Shown: positions 1-8,522 of the stretch, in pieces
How the letters are laid out: the number at the start of each line of letters is the position of its first letter
Position numbering within the stretch: the stretch's first letter is position 1
Position numbers and translations under genes: made by a program
Origin: JBBSEX01 sp038239345
GTDB taxonomy: Bacteria; Acidobacteriota; Terriglobia; Bryobacterales; Bryobacteraceae
DNA: 64,000 bases
NCBI GenBank assembly: GCA_038239345.1
Contig: JBBSEX010000004.1
Coordinates: forward strand, 248,001-312,000
Direction of reading: 5' to 3'
Notes under the pieces: generated by a model
Seen by the model: the letters and a program-made list of their open reading frames with translations, nothing else
What the model was told of the DNA's origin: nothing
The model's database searches: none

Positions 1-611
1 CCAGTCTCGTTACGCCGGTGGTGTTTTCGCATGGCGGACATGACCTGATCGTCACCGCTGGATCGAACGGCGTGCTTTATCTTCTCGATTCCGCATCCCC
101 TGGCGGAGTGGATCATAAGACTCCGTTGTCACAGACGCTGCCCTTGACCATAGCCGGTCGCGGCATCTGGGGCGGCCTATCCAGTTGGCAGGATGCGGAT
201 GGAGTGCGCTGGGTCGTGGCGCCAGTTTGGGGCGCGCTGAACCCAGCGCTTAAACTTTCGGCGAATTCCAAAAGCGGCTCCATCGTCGCCTTTAAAGTAG
301 AAGAGCAAAATGGATTTCCGGTTCTCACACCGGCCTGGGCTTCTGCTGAAATCGCCGCGCCACAACCGCCGGTGATTACCAGCGGAATTGTTTTCGCGCT
401 CTCATCGGGTGATTACTCCGCGGATCGCAAAGCCTCTGGTCATGCGACGCTTTACGCACTCGACGGCACAACGGGGAAAGAGCTTTATAACAGCGGCAAT
501 CAGGTCACAGCCCCCGCTAATCTCACTGGAATGGCAATCGCAAACGGACGCGTGTTCTTCACCACAACCGACAACACGCTGTATGGATTTGGCGTCCATC
601 TGGAACGCTGA
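1..611 (+). CDS. PQQ-like beta-propeller repeat protein, 3' part
   Basis: The reading frame is open from the left edge, so the gene begins outside the window and only about 200 C-terminal residues are visible. They carry propeller-blade signatures: GSNGVLYLLD near the start, then TLYALDGTTGKELY and DNTLYGFG at the end. These are typical of PQQ-binding-like (quinoprotein dehydrogenase-like) repeats. No catalytic residues can be judged. The protein is clearly related to the gene on the opposite strand at 617-1963, and the two end 5 bp apart, tail to tail. It is probably a secreted propeller protein; substrate and cofactor are unknown. Confidence 0.85.
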   Translation, partial: SLVTPVVFSHGGHDLIVTAGSNGVLYLLDSASPGGVDHKTPLSQTLPLTIAGRGIWGGLSSWQDADGVRWVVAPVWGALNPALKLSANSKSGSIVAFKVEEQNGFPVLTPAWASAEIAAPQPPVITSGIVFALSSGDYSADRKASGHATLYALDGTTGKELYNSGNQVTAPANLTGMAIANGRVFFTTTDNTLYGFGVHLER

Positions 612-616
612 ATTAA

Positions 617-1963
617 TCACATCTCGATTGGGAAACCGAAGCAATACAGAGTATTGTTCGCCGTTCCAAAACAGATGTGGCCGTTCGCCACCGCCAGCCC
701 ACTCGAATCGACGAACGAATCCACCGCGTCGCCACTCGCATAGAGTTCCTTGCCGCTGGCCGCGTCCAGCGCATAGAGCGTAGCGGGCAAATGTGCATCG
801 CCGCCATTGAGAACCAGCAGCACGCCATTAAACACTACGGGCGGCAGCGCTGTCGGAATCGCGCGCGAAGTCCAGGCGGGCGCAAGAGTGGGAATACCGC
901 CACGATCCACCACTTTGAAAGCAACAATCTTTCCGCGCGGACCCTGCAAGCCGGCGTAAATCCAACGCGTTTCCTTTGCGTCCACCCACGTCGCAAGGCC
1001 GCTGATATTTAGATCCGGCAGCGGCGCGCTGATGGCCAGCGGAGTCTTCTCGGCAGTGCGCATATAGAGAAACACTTGCGCTTGCGTGCCCGCCACCGCC
1101 AACAATGGCCGGCCGTTCCACTCGAATGGAAGCGGCGCGATCGCCCGCAAGTTCGGTACGGCGACGGCCCACTTCTGCTTCAAGCTGGAAGCATCCAGGG
1201 CGACGATTCCCAAATCCGTAGAAGCATAAATTGTTCCATCGCCGGCCACGGAAGTCCCCTGACTTCGCGACGCACGAAACGCTGGCTTGGCTTTGTCGCT
1301 GGCTGTGTCGATGCTCCAGATGCCGCTCGGCGCCCCATTGCAATCGCTGGATGTGGCCGCGTAAAGAATCCTGCTCGCGAAAATCAAGGCCGAGGGATTT
1401 GCATGGGCTGGAACAAACGGTAGGGCCGGAGCCATATCCACGCCATCGGAAGGACGAATCGTATGCACGACACCGTCGCTTGCCGCTATATACAGGGGCC
1501 GCAGCGGGGTGCCGAACTCATCGTCGTCGACGGTCCGCACTTTCTTTCGCGGCACTTTCACGTTATGCGGCGGCGGCGCCAAAACCGGGGTGCCGGTTAA
1601 ACCACCATCGCAGGCGACATCTGATTTTTCTTGTACGTCGAAATGCCGCTTCCAGAAAAGCCGTCCGCGATCGGCGTCCACTGCGTACAGGTTATCGTCT
1701 GCCCCAGCGGCAAAAACCAGTTCCTTAATCCCTCGATGCGTTACGATCGGGCCCAACATTACCGGCGTCGTCAAGGAATGAGAACCCTTCGATTGATTGT
1801 CCAGTTTTAGTTTCCAAAGAAGCTGCAAGTCTCCCGCGTTTCGCGGATTGATACTGCTTCCCTGCTTCTGCCAACCGCTTGCTTGCGCATCCCCGCGGGC
1901 ACAAAGCCAATCGGCAGCCGGGCCGCTCGATGCTAGAAACGCAAACAGAAAGACCCGCCACAT
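617..1963 (-). CDS. PQQ-like beta-propeller repeat protein (448 aa)
   Basis: A signal peptide (MWRVFLFAFLASSGPAADW) precedes repeated propeller blades such as ADDNLYAVDADRGRLFWK, TIYASTDLGIVALDASSLK and TLYALDAASGKELY. These are the hallmark of PQQ-binding-like repeat proteins of the quinoprotein alcohol dehydrogenase fold, exported to the periplasm. I see no clear evidence for bound PQQ or a dehydrogenase active site, so it may be a structural or binding propeller. Its start codon overlaps the stop of the upstream DUF1080 gene by one base (TAATG), which implies translational coupling. It is a paralogue of the convergent gene that ends at 611. Confidence 0.88.
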   Translation of the reverse strand: MWRVFLFAFLASSGPAADWLCARGDAQASGWQKQGSSINPRNAGDLQLLWKLKLDNQSKGSHSLTTPVMLGPIVTHRGIKELVFAAGADDNLYAVDADRGRLFWKRHFDVQEKSDVACDGGLTGTPVLAPPPHNVKVPRKKVRTVDDDEFGTPLRPLYIAASDGVVHTIRPSDGVDMAPALPFVPAHANPSALIFASRILYAATSSDCNGAPSGIWSIDTASDKAKPAFRASRSQGTSVAGDGTIYASTDLGIVALDASSLKQKWAVAVPNLRAIAPLPFEWNGRPLLAVAGTQAQVFLYMRTAEKTPLAISAPLPDLNISGLATWVDAKETRWIYAGLQGPRGKIVAFKVVDRGGIPTLAPAWTSRAIPTALPPVVFNGVLLVLNGGDAHLPATLYALDAASGKELYASGDAVDSFVDSSGLAVANGHICFGTANNTLYCFGFPIEM

Positions 1964-2673
1964 TAGAACGTCTTGATCCTGATGTTCCGCGATTCCATCT
2001 TCATCGCCGCCGTTGTCTTATGCAACTGGATCCCAATTTCACCAGCCATTTTGCGGTTAGCTTTATCGTCGTCAATCAGCGCACTCATCACATGTCCATT
2101 GATCAGTTGAATAATCGTATTACCGCGGGCGATGATGTGAATCTCATTCCAGTCATCCGCCTTGATGAAACTTTTCAGTTGATCGCCATCGCCGGTTGAT
2201 CCGATAGAGCCGGTCTTCTTCCCATCCGAAACGTACGCCAGTTGCCCGCGCAGCGCCAGAAAGCCTCGCGCCCGTTCTTCATAAATTTGTCCCGTATATT
2301 GCTGTTTGCCATCGATGTCGGCCTGATAACCCTTCAGCACCCACTTCGCAATTTCGGGAAGCTCCACGCTGCGATATTGGATTCCACTATTTCCGGTTTC
2401 ACCGGTCAGCTTATATTCCACCTTCAACTCGAAATCGCCTGGCGATTCGACCTTCCAGATGCAGAAAATGTTTTGTTTCGGTTGGTGGCCTGCTGTTGTT
2501 TCTCCGATGATTGTTCCGCCCTCCACCCGCCAGAATTCCGGATCGCAATCCCATCCCGCGAATGTCTTGCCATCGAAAATCTGCCGAAAGCCAGTCTCCG
2601 GAAGTGCCGGGACCTGGGCCATTCCGCATGTATGGAACGCCCCCACAAGCATCAGTGCAAAGTGCAGTTTCAC
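1963..2673 (-). CDS. DUF1080 (3-keto-disaccharide hydrolase-like) secreted protein
   Basis: The GTG start at 2673 is chosen because GGGAG lies five bases upstream and a signal peptide follows at once (VKLHFALMLVGAFHTCGMAQ). A longer frame reaches 2700 without a ribosome site. The mature protein opens with FRQIFDGKTFAGWDCDPEFW and continues with WRVEGGTIIGE, the classic start of DUF1080 proteins, a concanavalin-like jelly-roll family also called 3-keto-disaccharide hydrolase. Such proteins are abundant in Acidobacteria and Planctomycetes and probably act on glycans outside the cytoplasm. It is translationally coupled to the downstream propeller gene. Exact substrate is unknown. Confidence 0.88.
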   Translation of the reverse strand: MKLHFALMLVGAFHTCGMAQVPALPETGFRQIFDGKTFAGWDCDPEFWRVEGGTIIGETTAGHQPKQNIFCIWKVESPGDFELKVEYKLTGETGNSGIQYRSVELPEIAKWVLKGYQADIDGKQQYTGQIYEERARGFLALRGQLAYVSDGKKTGSIGSTGDGDQLKSFIKADDWNEIHIIARGNTIIQLINGHVMSALIDDDKANRKMAGEIGIQLHKTTAAMKMESRNIRIKTF

Positions 2674-2742
2674 GTCATCTCCCAAGGCGGGCGCGCGCAT
2701 GGAGTTAAAATCGTTTTGAGGCGCCGCCGCGTCAAAAACAAA

Positions 2743-3249
2743 ATGAGGACACTACATCGTACAGCTTCCCCGGAAGCGTTGGTAAATAGTTTTTCCATCG
2801 TGCTGTTCCTCGCTATTGGCGCCGCGCCGGTCATGGCCCAGAATCTAAAGCTACCCGATGGAGCAGGCATGGTAGTAACGCAAAGAGTTTGCGGATCGTG
2901 TCACGGAGCGGAGCTTGTAATCGGCCGGCAGGAAACCCGCGAAACTTGGAGCGTGATCGTGAACGACATGATTCAACGCGGCGCAAAAGGCACCGACGAT
3001 GAATTCTACGATGTCGTGGATTACCTTGCCGCGAACTTCTCGCCCACGTCGCCCGCCATCAAAATCAACGTGAATAAGGCCACGGCGAAGGATCTGGCGT
3101 TGACGTTGCGGCTTACCGAAAAGCAGGCTGCGGCTATCGTGCAACAACGTAATGAGAGGGGCGATTTCAAGTCGATTGCCGAACTGCAGCAAGTTCCCGG
3201 CCTGGATGCAAAGAAGATCGATGCTAACAAAAAAAGGCTGGCTTTCTAG
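2743..3249 (+). CDS. Cytochrome c domain fused to helix-hairpin-helix domain (168 aa)
   Basis: The chosen ATG at 2743 gives a signal peptide ending around APVMAQ. The frame is open further upstream, but that part is antisense to the DUF1080 gene. One haem-binding motif, CGSCH, lies at residues 50-54. From about residue 108 the protein becomes a ComEA-like tandem helix-hairpin-helix region (INVNKATAKDLALTL, then IAELQQVPGLDAKKI). The protein should be periplasmic, with one covalently bound haem c. Cytochrome plus HhH is an unusual pairing; together with the neighbouring PQQ-like proteins it suggests a periplasmic redox function, but the partner is not known. Its last 26 bases overlap the convergent oxidoreductase gene. 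Confidence 0.8.
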   Translation: MRTLHRTASPEALVNSFSIVLFLAIGAAPVMAQNLKLPDGAGMVVTQRVCGSCHGAELVIGRQETRETWSVIVNDMIQRGAKGTDDEFYDVVDYLAANFSPTSPAIKINVNKATAKDLALTLRLTEKQAAAIVQQRNERGDFKSIAELQQVPGLDAKKIDANKKRLAF

Positions 3250-4648
3250 CTCTCTCGCGTAGTTGGGGCGTCGATGAAAGCAGCACGGTCAACCCCTCCG
3301 CCATCGTCGGGTGTGTCAGGATCGAATCGCGCAAAGCCGTATATGGCAGCCCGGCAGTCATCGCAATCTGCACCACGGCCATCATCTCTCCGGCCGCAAC
3401 ACCAAACGCCATGAAGCCAAGAATCCGGTCACTGCTTGTATCGATCAGCGCCTTCACGAAACCTCGCGTCTCCGATAACGTCTGCGTGCGCAAGATCAAT
3501 CCCAGTGGGATCTTGAACAGGCGATAATTAATTCTGCGGGCCGCTGCATCCACCTCATTGAGACCAATCCGAGCAAACTCCGGATCGGTAAATAAACAGT
3601 ACGGAACTTGCCTGCCGGTGGTGACGCGATGCCCTCCCGCAAGGTTATCGCGAACGATACGGTAGTCGTCGAAAGCGATGTGGGTGAACTTCGGGCTACC
3701 GGCGCAGTCCCCAACGGCGAAGACATCCGCCGCGGTAGTTTCCAACCGCTCATTTACCTGCACGTAATTAAGGCTATCCGTTGCCACTCCCGCGATTTCC
3801 AGCCCGATGCCCTCCGTGTTCGGCGTCCGGCCGGTGGCCACCAATAAATGCGAACCATGAATTGCAATCGCAGCCCCCGCCTGGCTTCCGTGCAGCGTGA
3901 TCGATTCTCCGCTCACGCCTTCCACCCGCGTCACGGAGACGCCGGTCTTTACGTCGATCCCTTCATCGATAAATAGTTGCTGCAAGGCTTCTGAGACATC
4001 GTCGTCCTCCCTCGGCGCGAGACGGCCATTGCGATCGACGATTGTTACGCGGCTTCCAAAACGCCTCATCGCCTGTGCGATTTCAAGCCCCACGAATCCC
4101 GCGCCCATGATCACAAGATGCTCGGGAACAACATCCAGCTCCAGTGCTTCAATGTGGGTCAGCGGCCGCGCTTCCGGCAGTCCTGGAATAGGGTCGATCG
4201 TGGCCCGCGAGCCGGTACTGATCACGACGTGCCCGCCACGCAGCACTCGAGTTCCGCCATCGGCAAGAGCTACCTCAATCGTCTTCGGCGCGATGAACCG
4301 CCCTGTCCCCATCACCAATTCCGCGCCGCTCTTCTTGTACTGTTGTAAGTGCGTCGCAATCAGGCCGCCCACCATCGCGCGCTTCCGGTCACGCACGCCG
4401 GCCATATCGATTCGAAAATTCTCTTTCGTGATTCCGAACTCTTCACTCCGCGCGAAATAGGAAGCCACCTTCGCGCCATGAATGATGTTCTTGCTTGGCA
4501 AACAGGCGATGTTCGGACACGATCCTCCGACATACTTGCGTTCGATCACGGCCACTCGCTTGCCGGATTTGGCAAACGTCCAAGCGAGATATTTCCCCGC
4601 CTCGCCGCTGCCCAGCAATAACGCATCGTACTCCTCTGCCTTTGACAT
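3224..4648 (-). CDS. FAD-dependent pyridine nucleotide-disulfide oxidoreductase (mercuric reductase-like)
   Basis: This 474-aa protein has the full class I disulfide oxidoreductase layout: an N-terminal FAD-binding GSGEAG motif, the redox pair C44 and C49 in GGSCPNIACLPSK, a central NAD(P) Rossmann segment (VIMGAGFVGLEIAQAM), the second FAD motif ADVFAVGDCAG and a C-terminal HPTMAEG active-site motif. Dihydrolipoamide dehydrogenase and mercuric reductase share this plan. It lacks the N-terminal metal-binding domain and the C-terminal cysteine pair of true MerA, so mercury reduction is unlikely to be its job. The ECF sigma gene lies 24 bp upstream on the same strand and may be co-transcribed. 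Confidence 0.88.
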   Translation of the reverse strand: MSKAEEYDALLLGSGEAGKYLAWTFAKSGKRVAVIERKYVGGSCPNIACLPSKNIIHGAKVASYFARSEEFGITKENFRIDMAGVRDRKRAMVGGLIATHLQQYKKSGAELVMGTGRFIAPKTIEVALADGGTRVLRGGHVVISTGSRATIDPIPGLPEARPLTHIEALELDVVPEHLVIMGAGFVGLEIAQAMRRFGSRVTIVDRNGRLAPREDDDVSEALQQLFIDEGIDVKTGVSVTRVEGVSGESITLHGSQAGAAIAIHGSHLLVATGRTPNTEGIGLEIAGVATDSLNYVQVNERLETTAADVFAVGDCAGSPKFTHIAFDDYRIVRDNLAGGHRVTTGRQVPYCLFTDPEFARIGLNEVDAAARRINYRLFKIPLGLILRTQTLSETRGFVKALIDTSSDRILGFMAFGVAAGEMMAVVQIAMTAGLPYTALRDSILTHPTMAEGLTVLLSSTPQLRERARKPAFFC

Positions 4649-4672
4649 AGATTCGCTTCTCTCGCCCTGGCG

Positions 4673-5236
4673 TTATGCCACATCCTGCAAGGTTTTTTGG
4701 AGCATGATGCGCGCCCGCCGATGCCGCGATTTGATCGCCGGCTTGGAAACGGCCAGGTGTTTCGCTGTGGCTTCGATAGAGAGCCCATGGAAGTCACGGA
4801 GTTCAACTACCGCCCGATACGTCGCCGGTAATCCCGATACCGCTTTGTGCAGCAGCATGTTGGTCTGTTTCCGTTGGCATTCGGCAAGTGGAGATTTGTG
4901 CGAGCCGGAAAACTCGATCTTATCGAGGATCTCCGGATCCACCACTACAGTCCGCGAGTATCGGGGAGAGCGCTGCCGGCCTAAAATCACATTGATCGCG
5001 ATGCGCCGCAGCCACGTTCCAAGGCTAGCCTCAAATCGGAATTGCCCAATATGCCGCAATGCCAATAGCAGCGTGTCCTGGATAATGTCATCCGTATCCC
5101 AGCTGTTTTGTACGGTGCTGTTTACCCAGCGTCTCAAGGCTTTTAGGTGGGGTGCGACAAGAGTGTCGTACTCCTCCGGGATCAGTTGCGAAATTCTCGG
5201 TGGCGCGTAGTTCGGTAAAGTTTGAGTTGGCGTCAT
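4673..5236 (-). CDS. ECF-type RNA polymerase sigma factor
   Basis: The ATG at 5236 is preferred because GGAG lies seven bases upstream; a frame from 5266 has no ribosome site. The 187-aa protein has region 2 (DTDDIIQDTLLLALRHIGQF, then TWLRRIAINVILGRQR) and region 4 (LPATYRAVVELRDFHGLS, then AVSKPAIKSRHRRARIML), with only a short linker, as expected for the ECF class. It would direct RNA polymerase to a specific promoter set. No anti-sigma gene is adjacent; the downstream neighbour is the flavin disulfide oxidoreductase, so redox control is possible but is inference. Confidence 0.9.
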   Translation of the reverse strand: MTPTQTLPNYAPPRISQLIPEEYDTLVAPHLKALRRWVNSTVQNSWDTDDIIQDTLLLALRHIGQFRFEASLGTWLRRIAINVILGRQRSPRYSRTVVVDPEILDKIEFSGSHKSPLAECQRKQTNMLLHKAVSGLPATYRAVVELRDFHGLSIEATAKHLAVSKPAIKSRHRRARIMLQKTLQDVA

Positions 5237-5446
5237 GGCTTTGCTCCAGTATTTGTAGATGTGCATCCCGCGTTGATCTGCCGTCGGCCGATTGGCTTCC
5301 CGATCACCGTTTGCCGTTAGACTTGGCGGGCATGAATGTAGAGTAAAGCGAATAGCATTTTGTCAAAACCCTATTCCGTGCAGGCAAGCCCTAACTAATT
5401 TGGGTAACGCTGGAGCCACCCGTTACGCGGAACTGTTAATGGAGCG

Positions 5447-5902
5447 TTACAACTCAGTGGAACGGGGATTATGAGGAATGATTATCTCGCGGCGCCCAAA
5501 TATCCGGGCATCGATTGAGAACGCGCCAGGACCCAAACAAGCAATCGACAGAGTGATCGTCAGCGCAAAGATAACCGAAGATTTCGAATCGAAGAGGTGT
5601 GCGGTAGACGCGGGGAAGACGTTCAGCGCCATTGCGATTAAGCCGGCGCTCAGCACGCTGCTCACGATCGGCGTCAGGAATCCGATCAGTAATAGAACCC
5701 CGCAGGCAAGACCTATTACAGCGGCTACGCCGGCGGCTAACGTTAACACGCGGTCATCGGTTAGGTAAGCTGCGCTCTGCAGCAATGCCGCGATACTGAC
5801 AGCCGCCCGTAGCAGGAGCATCCCTAACCCCGGCAATCCGCCAGGAAACACAGAAAATAAACGTTGCAGCCCGGCGTCTCCTTCATCGTGCCCGAAGAGC
5901 AC
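5447..5902 (-). CDS. DoxX-like integral membrane protein (151 aa)
   Basis: The protein has four hydrophobic segments and the DoxX-like features LLLRAAVSIAALLQ, a glycine-rich GVLLLIGFLTPI segment and the tail LGPGAFSIDARIFGRREI. DoxX-family proteins are small inner-membrane proteins tied to respiratory or redox stress functions, though most members are uncharacterised. The start is a GTG with no clear ribosome site, so the exact N-terminus is uncertain. It lies 86 bp downstream of a NarL-type regulator on the same strand. Confidence 0.7.
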   Translation of the reverse strand: MLFGHDEGDAGLQRLFSVFPGGLPGLGMLLLRAAVSIAALLQSAAYLTDDRVLTLAAGVAAVIGLACGVLLLIGFLTPIVSSVLSAGLIAMALNVFPASTAHLFDSKSSVIFALTITLSIACLGPGAFSIDARIFGRREIIIPHNPRSTEL

Positions 5903-5988
5903 CTGTTTATAGCGTATGGAAACCGTTTCCGAACTGAATCCCCTAGATCAGCGGGTTTTCTCTACCACTTTCGAGTGATCGCCAACTA

Positions 5989-6618
5989 TCAAAGATGGAT
6001 GATGCCCCGGCGCACTCCGATGGCAACCGCTTGCGTGCGATCGCTAGCGCCCAGCTTTTCCATGATGTGCTTGATATGCACTTTCACGGTCTCTTCAGAG
6101 ATCTTCAACTGTTCCGCGATATCGCGATTGCGGTTGCCGCCAGCGACGTGACGCAGCACTTCGATCTCCCGTCCGGTGAGTGATTCGTCACTGATGTGCT
6201 CCGCCAGATGACTGGCAACTTCAGCGGAAACGCGTCGTTTGCCGTTGTGAACCTGACGGATTCCCTCCACCAGATCTTTCGGCGGCATGCTCTTCAACAG
6301 ATAACCACGAGCTCCCGCGGCCAGCGCCCGCTGAATTTCTACATCGCCCTCAAAGGTGGTCAACATGATGATACGGGCTTCGGCGAACTCGGTCCGAATC
6401 GCGATTAAGGCATCGATCCCACTCATGTCGGGCAGCCGCAGGTCCATCAGTGTCACGTCCGGACGGTGCTGGCGGAATCCTTGAATTCCCTCGCCACCGG
6501 TAGCCGCCTCAGCCACTAGAAACATGTCTTGCTGATTATTTATGATGGCGGCGATGCCTTGACGCAACAGCGGGTGATCGTCGACGCTCAAAATGCGTAT
6601 ACGGGAGTCCTGACTCAC
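5989..6618 (-). CDS. NarL/FixJ-family response regulator
   Basis: The GTG at 6618 gives a standard 209-aa protein and has AAGGAA eight bases upstream; an open frame to 6687 adds a non-homologous leader. The receiver domain has the acidic pair (SVDDH) and phospho-acceptor D59 (VTLMDLRLP). The C-terminus is a LuxR-type helix-turn-helix (LTGREIEVLRHVAGGNRN, then IAEQLKISEETVKVHIKH). It should bind DNA as a phosphorylated dimer. No kinase is directly adjacent; the PAS kinase at 8437-9915 is the nearest candidate partner. The divergent DUF481 gene begins 113 bp away and could be a target. Confidence 0.93.
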   Translation of the reverse strand: MSQDSRIRILSVDDHPLLRQGIAAIINNQQDMFLVAEAATGGEGIQGFRQHRPDVTLMDLRLPDMSGIDALIAIRTEFAEARIIMLTTFEGDVEIQRALAAGARGYLLKSMPPKDLVEGIRQVHNGKRRVSAEVASHLAEHISDESLTGREIEVLRHVAGGNRNRDIAEQLKISEETVKVHIKHIMEKLGASDRTQAVAIGVRRGIIHL

Positions 6619-6731
6619 AGCTTGTTCCGTTCCTTGATTTCCCAGCAATCGACGTTTGCTCCTTCTGGATATGATCGCGCAAACCACCCGGCCCGATGCC
6701 GTGACACACCAGGACGCTATCCTGGAAACTT

Positions 6732-7859
6732 ATGCCGAGTCGAACTTCTCTGGTCCTTCTGTCAGCACTGACGGTTTTTCCCTGGACTTACAGCGTGGCC
6801 GCCGAGCCCGCCCCGCCGCCCGATGTATTGATTTTCTCGAATGGTGAAAAACTCATCGGCCACCTTGTGCGATCAACCGGAGCGTCCGTCACTTTCAAGA
6901 GCGACATGGCCGGTGAGATCACAGTGGATTGGAGCAAAGTGAAAGAGTTCCAATCGACGCGCGAGTTTGTCGTCGTACCCCGCAGCGTTACCATCACGCA
7001 TGGCGATTATGCCAGTCTGCCAAAAGGCAAAGTCATGGTCGCCGATAAGAAGATCGAAGTCGTTTCCGGTACCACGGCCGAACCGCGCAAGACTGCCATC
7101 GACGACACCTCTTACGTCATAGATCAGGAAACTTTTCAGAATGCCGTGGTTCATGAACCAACATTCACAGAGAATTGGAACGGCTCGATAACCGGCGGCG
7201 GTACGCTGGTCCAGGCTACGCAGAGCAGCCGAGCGTTCAATAGCGAGATCCATCTAATCCGCGCCGTTCCGCTCGAAGGTTGGCTGGATACTCGCAATCG
7301 CACTACGGCTAATCTCAGCGCCACTTACGGAACCCTCCGCCAGCCCGGTACACCCAACGTTAAAACCGAGGTCTATCATCTGGACGGCGAACAGGACCGC
7401 TATTTTTCGCCGCGCCTTTATGTCTTCGGGCAGTTGGCGCTCGATCATAACTTTTCGCAGGGCTTGGATCTGCAACAGAACTACGGACTGGGAATCGGCT
7501 GGACGGTGATCAAGAATGCTTCGAACCTGTTCGATCTGAAAGCGAGCGCGACCTATATCCGGCAGCAATTTCAAACCGGCGCAACGAACGATCAGAACCT
7601 TATCGGGTCGACATTTTCGGAATCTTATTACCACAAGTTCAAGCGCGGAATGATCTTCCAGGAACAGACTTCGCTGACAGTCGGGTGGAACAATCTCGAC
7701 ACCTATTCCGGCACTGGCACAGTCTCGTTCACCGTGCCGATTTATAAGCGGTTCAGCTTGTCGTTTGGATCTTTAGACAGCTTTCTAAACGATCCTCCTC
7801 CAGGCTTCAAGAAGAATTCGTTTCAGGTGACCACCGGTTTCACTTACACTCTGCGATAG
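6732..7859 (+). CDS. DUF481-type outer membrane beta-barrel protein
   Basis: The 375-aa protein has an N-terminal signal peptide ending near SVAAEP. A small region with the pattern FSNGEKLIGHLVRSTG and GEITVDWSKVKEF is typical of the leader part of salt-induced, YdiY-like outer-membrane proteins. The rest (about residues 140-375) has alternating amphipathic strands, ends in an aromatic-rich TTGFTYTLR and fits the DUF481 barrel family. It is predicted to sit in the outer membrane. It is divergent from one NarL-type regulator and convergent with another, 3 bp away. Function is unknown. Confidence 0.8.
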   Translation: MPSRTSLVLLSALTVFPWTYSVAAEPAPPPDVLIFSNGEKLIGHLVRSTGASVTFKSDMAGEITVDWSKVKEFQSTREFVVVPRSVTITHGDYASLPKGKVMVADKKIEVVSGTTAEPRKTAIDDTSYVIDQETFQNAVVHEPTFTENWNGSITGGGTLVQATQSSRAFNSEIHLIRAVPLEGWLDTRNRTTANLSATYGTLRQPGTPNVKTEVYHLDGEQDRYFSPRLYVFGQLALDHNFSQGLDLQQNYGLGIGWTVIKNASNLFDLKASATYIRQQFQTGATNDQNLIGSTFSESYYHKFKRGMIFQEQTSLTVGWNNLDTYSGTGTVSFTVPIYKRFSLSFGSLDSFLNDPPPGFKKNSFQVTTGFTYTLR

Positions 7860-7862
7860 TTT

Positions 7863-8522
7863 TTAATTCCCCGGAAGCCAGTCTTTTGCGTGTTGCTCCA
7901 AAGCGATTCGCACCAACTGGCTCCGGGTCCGCACGCCGGTTTTGTCGAATAGCTGTTGCATCGCCGCTTTCACAGAGCTTTCCGAGGTCTGCAGATTCCC
8001 GGCGATTTCCTTGTTCGTTAACCCTTCGAAAACGCCTCGCAATACAGCTCGCTCTCGCGTATTCAACGGCTGCAACGATCGCTGTTCGTCGGGCTTACCA
8101 TTGGCGCCCACCACCAATGACCGAACGGCCCGCGGGTCAAGCCACATTTCGCCGGCATGCACTTTATAGATCGCCTGCACCAGTTGCACCGGCGGACTGT
8201 GTTTCAGAAAGATCCCCTTGCAGCCACCCTCCAGCGCGCGCAGCGTTCCGGCATCGGACATACCCGCGGTCACCATCAGAATCTTCGCCGGATACTCGCT
8301 CCGCTTGGCTTCCTCCAGAAATGTTAGGCCCTGTTCCTCACCCAGATCGTAATCCAGCAGGACGACGTCGATCGCTTCCCGCTCCATTACCGTCAGCGCG
8401 GCGCTCACCGTGGCGCAATTTCCCACAATGCGCAGATCAGGTTCGGCTTGGAGCAGCCGGCTCAGACTCTCGCGAAACAGGCTGTGATCGTCCACTAGCA
8501 AAATCCGAATTTCCTGGCCCAT
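7863..8522 (-). CDS. NarL-type response regulator paired with the overlapping kinase
   Basis: The 219-aa protein starts at an ATG with AAAGGAAG upstream. It has a receiver domain with phospho-acceptor D57 (VVLLDYDLG) and a LuxR-type helix-turn-helix at the C-terminus (LNTRERAVLRGVFEGLTNK, then ESSVKAAMQQLFDKTGV). Its first 86 bases overlap, in another frame, the 3' end of the PAS histidine kinase, so the two are translationally coupled and almost certainly form one two-component system. Targets are unknown; the convergent DUF481 gene is a neighbour. Confidence 0.93.
   Translation of the reverse strand: MGQEIRILLVDDHSLFRESLSRLLQAEPDLRIVGNCATVSAALTVMEREAIDVVLLDYDLGEEQGLTFLEEAKRSEYPAKILMVTAGMSDAGTLRALEGGCKGIFLKHSPPVQLVQAIYKVHAGEMWLDPRAVRSLVVGANGKPDEQRSLQPLNTRERAVLRGVFEGLTNKEIAGNLQTSESSVKAAMQQLFDKTGVRTRSQLVRIALEQHAKDWLPGN

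Noticed and set aside
2242..2742. Long upstream extension of the cytochrome/HhH frame
   Set aside because: It is antisense to the DUF1080 gene; the signal peptide and ATG at 2743 define the real start.
3224..4648. True mercuric reductase
   Set aside because: The N-terminal metal-binding domain and C-terminal cysteine pair are missing and no mer genes are nearby.
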